50,534 bases of DNA, taken from Bacillota bacterium (GTDB taxonomy: Bacteria; Bacillota; Clostridia; Christensenellales; CAG-138). The stretch is from contig JAEYHP010000135.1 of the NCBI GenBank assembly GCA_023409435.1, positions 1 to 50,534 of the forward strand, read 5' to 3'. The number at the start of each line of letters is the position of its first letter. Positions within the stretch are counted from its first letter, which is position 1. Positions 49,071 to 50,534 of this stretch are shown piece by piece. The position numbers and the translations under genes were made by a program. The notes under the pieces were generated by a model, which saw only the letters and a list, made by a program, of their open reading frames with translations, did no database searches and was not told where the DNA came from.

Positions 49071-49463
49071 ATGAAATATGTCTATACTGCAGTATTTACT
49101 AAACTAGATGATGGGGGATATTCCGTGTCAGTCCCTGATCTAGCGGGCTGCATTACAGGAGGTGATAATTTGACAAAAGCAATTGAAATGCTTGAAGATG
49201 CAGCTGCTATGTGGTTATGGGATTCTGAAATAAACAAAGAAACTATACCCCCTGCAACACCTTTTGAAGAAATAGTTGTTGATAAAGACCAAATAAAGAG
49301 CATGATTTTATTGGATACGGACGAATATAGGCGCTTACATGAAAATAAGGCAGTAAAGAAAACGTTAACTATACCAAGTTGGCTTAATGCGCAAGCAGAA
49401 CAAGCTGGAATTAACTTTTCTCAAATACTGCAAGATGGATTAAAAGAACGATTACGAGTGTAA
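49071..49463 (+). CDS. hicB: HicB-type antitoxin
   Basis: 130 residues: N-terminal partially degraded RNase H-like HicB domain (YTAVFTKLDDGGYSVSVPDLAGCITGGDNLTKAIEMLEDA, partly quoted) and a C-terminal ribbon-helix-helix-like segment (KKTLTIPSWLNAQAEQAGINFSQILQDGLKERL, last ~35 residues). It neutralises HicA and represses the hicAB promoter. AAGGAG lies 8 bases ahead of the ATG. Confidence 0.9.
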   Translation: MKYVYTAVFTKLDDGGYSVSVPDLAGCITGGDNLTKAIEMLEDAAAMWLWDSEINKETIPPATPFEEIVVDKDQIKSMILLDTDEYRRLHENKAVKKTLTIPSWLNAQAEQAGINFSQILQDGLKERLRV

Positions 49464-49472
49464 TAGAACTTA

Positions 49473-49501
49473 GAGCCGCCCAGCATGGGCGGCTCCTTTT
49501 T
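49473..49501. terminator. Terminator between hicB and the methyltransferase gene
   Basis: GAGCCGCCC-AGCAT-GGGCGGCTC followed by CTTTTTG on the plus strand. Confidence 0.88.
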
Positions 49502-49505
49502 GTCA

Positions 49506-50219
49506 TTATTTTATTATTGCCGATAATCGTATCTTAGCCGCCTCAGCAATTGCCCCCACCATTTCAATCCCAATCGCCGAATACCCCTCCAAGTGCGCTG
49601 CCTCAAGCGTGGAGCCGGATCCCGCAAATGGATCCAATATCATGCCGCCCGGCTCACAGATCTTGACGATCTCTCGCAGCAGCTGCACAGGCTTTTCTGT
49701 TTGGTGGATCCTCTGGCTTGCCGATGGTGCTGCATAACGGAACGCGCCGGGCAACACAGGCACAGGCCGGTCAATCGGCAAAGGCCCGTTGCTTCCCCAT
49801 GCGATATACTCGCACTGCTGCCGGAAGCGGCCGCGCTGTGGCCGAGCATTGCCTTTGTCCCAGGAGAGCACGCCGCGCCATTGCCAGCCCGCCCATTGCA
49901 TGGCGTCCGTCAGGCTGGGCAACTGCCGCCAATCGGAGAATACGCAAATCGGCGCGCCGGGCTTACAACGTAGCCGCGCAAGCGTCATCCATTCCGCCAT
50001 CCAGCTGGTCCAGCTGCGTTGGTCCTTGGCGTCACCCTCAAAATCAGGGAATGGGCATTTCCCTTTTGTGTTGGTGTATTTTTCGGATGTAGGTTTCTGC
50101 TTTTCGGAGATCGTAGCGCCGCCGCTGCTGTATGGCGGATCCGTAATAACTCCGTCAAACATGCCCGCGCCGAATGTGCGCAGGACCTGCAAAGCGTCGC
50201 CATGGATGATCTCCAGCAT
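49506..50219 (-). CDS. Phage DNA N-methyltransferase (beta-type, DPPY)
   Basis: 237 residues: motif IV TDPPYSSGG near residue 30 comes before motif I DPFAGSGSTLEAA near 210, the beta-class order, with HQTEKPVQLL between (motif X). Modifies adenine-N6 or cytosine-N4; the target cannot be told. No restriction enzyme gene is adjacent, so it is an orphan phage methylase, usually guarding against host restriction. ATG 50219 behind GGAGGG; the longer frame has no site. Confidence 0.9.
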   Translation of the reverse strand: MLEIIHGDALQVLRTFGAGMFDGVITDPPYSSGGATISEKQKPTSEKYTNTKGKCPFPDFEGDAKDQRSWTSWMAEWMTLARLRCKPGAPICVFSDWRQLPSLTDAMQWAGWQWRGVLSWDKGNARPQRGRFRQQCEYIAWGSNGPLPIDRPVPVLPGAFRYAAPSASQRIHQTEKPVQLLREIVKICEPGGMILDPFAGSGSTLEAAHLEGYSAIGIEMVGAIAEAAKIRLSAIIK

Positions 50220-50288
50220 GTTCCCTCCAACAAAACAGAGCCCTCTGGCTCCTGTTTCTACGATGCCATAGTAGCACATCCAAAACTA

Positions 50289-50534
50289 CTATTGACTCCC
50301 ATCTTTCTCTTCCTCAATCCTTGTGAGGATGGCGATGGACTCATGGTGCAGCGTAAAGCAATGGGTCTTGCTGTAATGCAGTTCCTTTGCAATCTCGCTC
50401 CATGAACGAGCATCCACATACCGCAGCCGCATAACGTCCTCATGCCGCCGTGGCAGCATCCGCAACCAGACATCCACCTCAACAATCAGTTCCATGGCCG
50501 CAATCAGTTCCGCAGCATAGTACCGTTCAAATTC
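50289..50534 (-). CDS. Sigma-70 region 4-like late regulator (DUF1492/ArpU-like), 5' end cut by window edge
   Basis: Open to the window edge on the minus strand (82 codons visible). It contains VWLRMLPRRHEDVMRLRYVDARSWSEIAKELHYSKTHCFTLHHESI (partly quoted), a helix-turn-helix of sigma region 4 type (LRYVDxxSWxEIAxxLxYS). In Gram-positive phages such proteins (ArpU/LtrC-like, DUF1492) stand just before the terminase module and switch on late genes. An internal ATG at 50495 exists but the upstream codons read on in a helical, protein-like way, so I treat it as partial. Confidence 0.78.
   Translation of the reverse strand, partial: EFERYYAAELIAAMELIVEVDVWLRMLPRRHEDVMRLRYVDARSWSEIAKELHYSKTHCFTLHHESIAILTRIEEEKDGSQ

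Larger units (their letters stand above)
28694..50534. mobile_element. Integrated siphovirus-type prophage (left part; runs off the window)
   Basis: From just behind tRNA-Pro to the right edge: accessory genes, lysis, tail, capsid (HK97 type), portal, terminase, HNH, HicAB, DNA methyltransferase and a sigma-like regulator. Morphogenesis genes all read right to left in canonical order. No integrase, repressor or second attachment site is in the window, so those lie to the right. The exact left junction cannot be fixed without the other end. Confidence 0.9.

Overview
The window looks like a piece of a Gram-positive, GC-rich Clostridia-type chromosome (Eubacteriales or Christensenellales-like; inferred) carrying the left-hand, late-gene part of an integrated siphovirus-type prophage. 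Support for a Firmicute: strong AGGAGG ribosome sites, MutS2, a DUF523 protein, a U32/DUF3656 protein, a LytTR/DUF3021 pair, an ECF sigma/anti-sigma pair, a NusG_II/Gx-transporter/FMN-binding cluster and a LexA box of the Bacillus type. I cannot name a species.

Host part (1-28693). 1-996: LytTR regulator (cut by the edge) and DUF3021 membrane protein. 1032-3369 (minus): Rieske-FAD oxidoreductase translationally coupled to a tocopherol-cyclase-like protein. 3554-5913 (plus): NusG_II lipid-side/secreted protein, Gx transporter and a secreted protein with three FMN-binding domains, a flavin-based envelope redox cluster. 5966-10787 (minus): ECF sigma factor, its membrane anti-sigma factor, three tandem paralogous secreted proteins of unknown function and a previously uncalled 47-codon ORF. 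Two copies of a TGCAAC-N16/17-CGTC promoter motif tie the sigma gene and the secreted-protein operon into one regulon; the second copy is interlaced with a hairpin that buries the ribosome site of the first secreted-protein gene. This is my best candidate for an undescribed system. 10875-15333 (minus): alpha/beta hydrolase, then response regulator, histidine kinase and HtrA protease (envelope stress, CssRS-HtrA-like). 15410-22563 (minus): DUF523, MutS2, U32, DJ-1/PfpI, aminotransferase. 22999-28380 (plus): peptidoglycan amidase, chemoreceptor, ABC-2 exporter. The intergenic stretches here hold unusual structured DNA: a multi-branched element near 16.0 kb, five consecutive hairpins plus a 95-bp tandem repeat near 24.1 kb, and a REP/MITE-like element between duplicated terminators near 26.4 kb.

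Junction (28483-28734): tRNA-Pro(GGG) with a strong promoter; an exact 20-base copy of its anticodon arm lies 158 bp upstream. Prophage sequence appears to start directly behind this tRNA.

Prophage part (28694-50534, running off the right edge). Left accessory block: DUF4238 protein, a LexA-controlled Y-family DNA polymerase with a small partner, and an AT-rich gene for a dCTP-deaminase/dUTPase-fold protein that has lost the catalytic residues and carries a coiled coil and a C-terminal membrane anchor. Then, on the minus strand, lysis (holin, XhlA-like, amidase), tail tip, tape measure, the tail-assembly chaperone with a textbook A AAA AAC minus-one frameshift site, tail, connector, HK97 capsid, protease, portal, terminase and HNH genes. 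A plus-strand HicAB toxin-antitoxin pair (HicA only 59 residues), an orphan DNA methyltransferase and a partial sigma-region-4-like late regulator end the window. Integrase, repressor, replication genes and the other attachment site must lie to the right.
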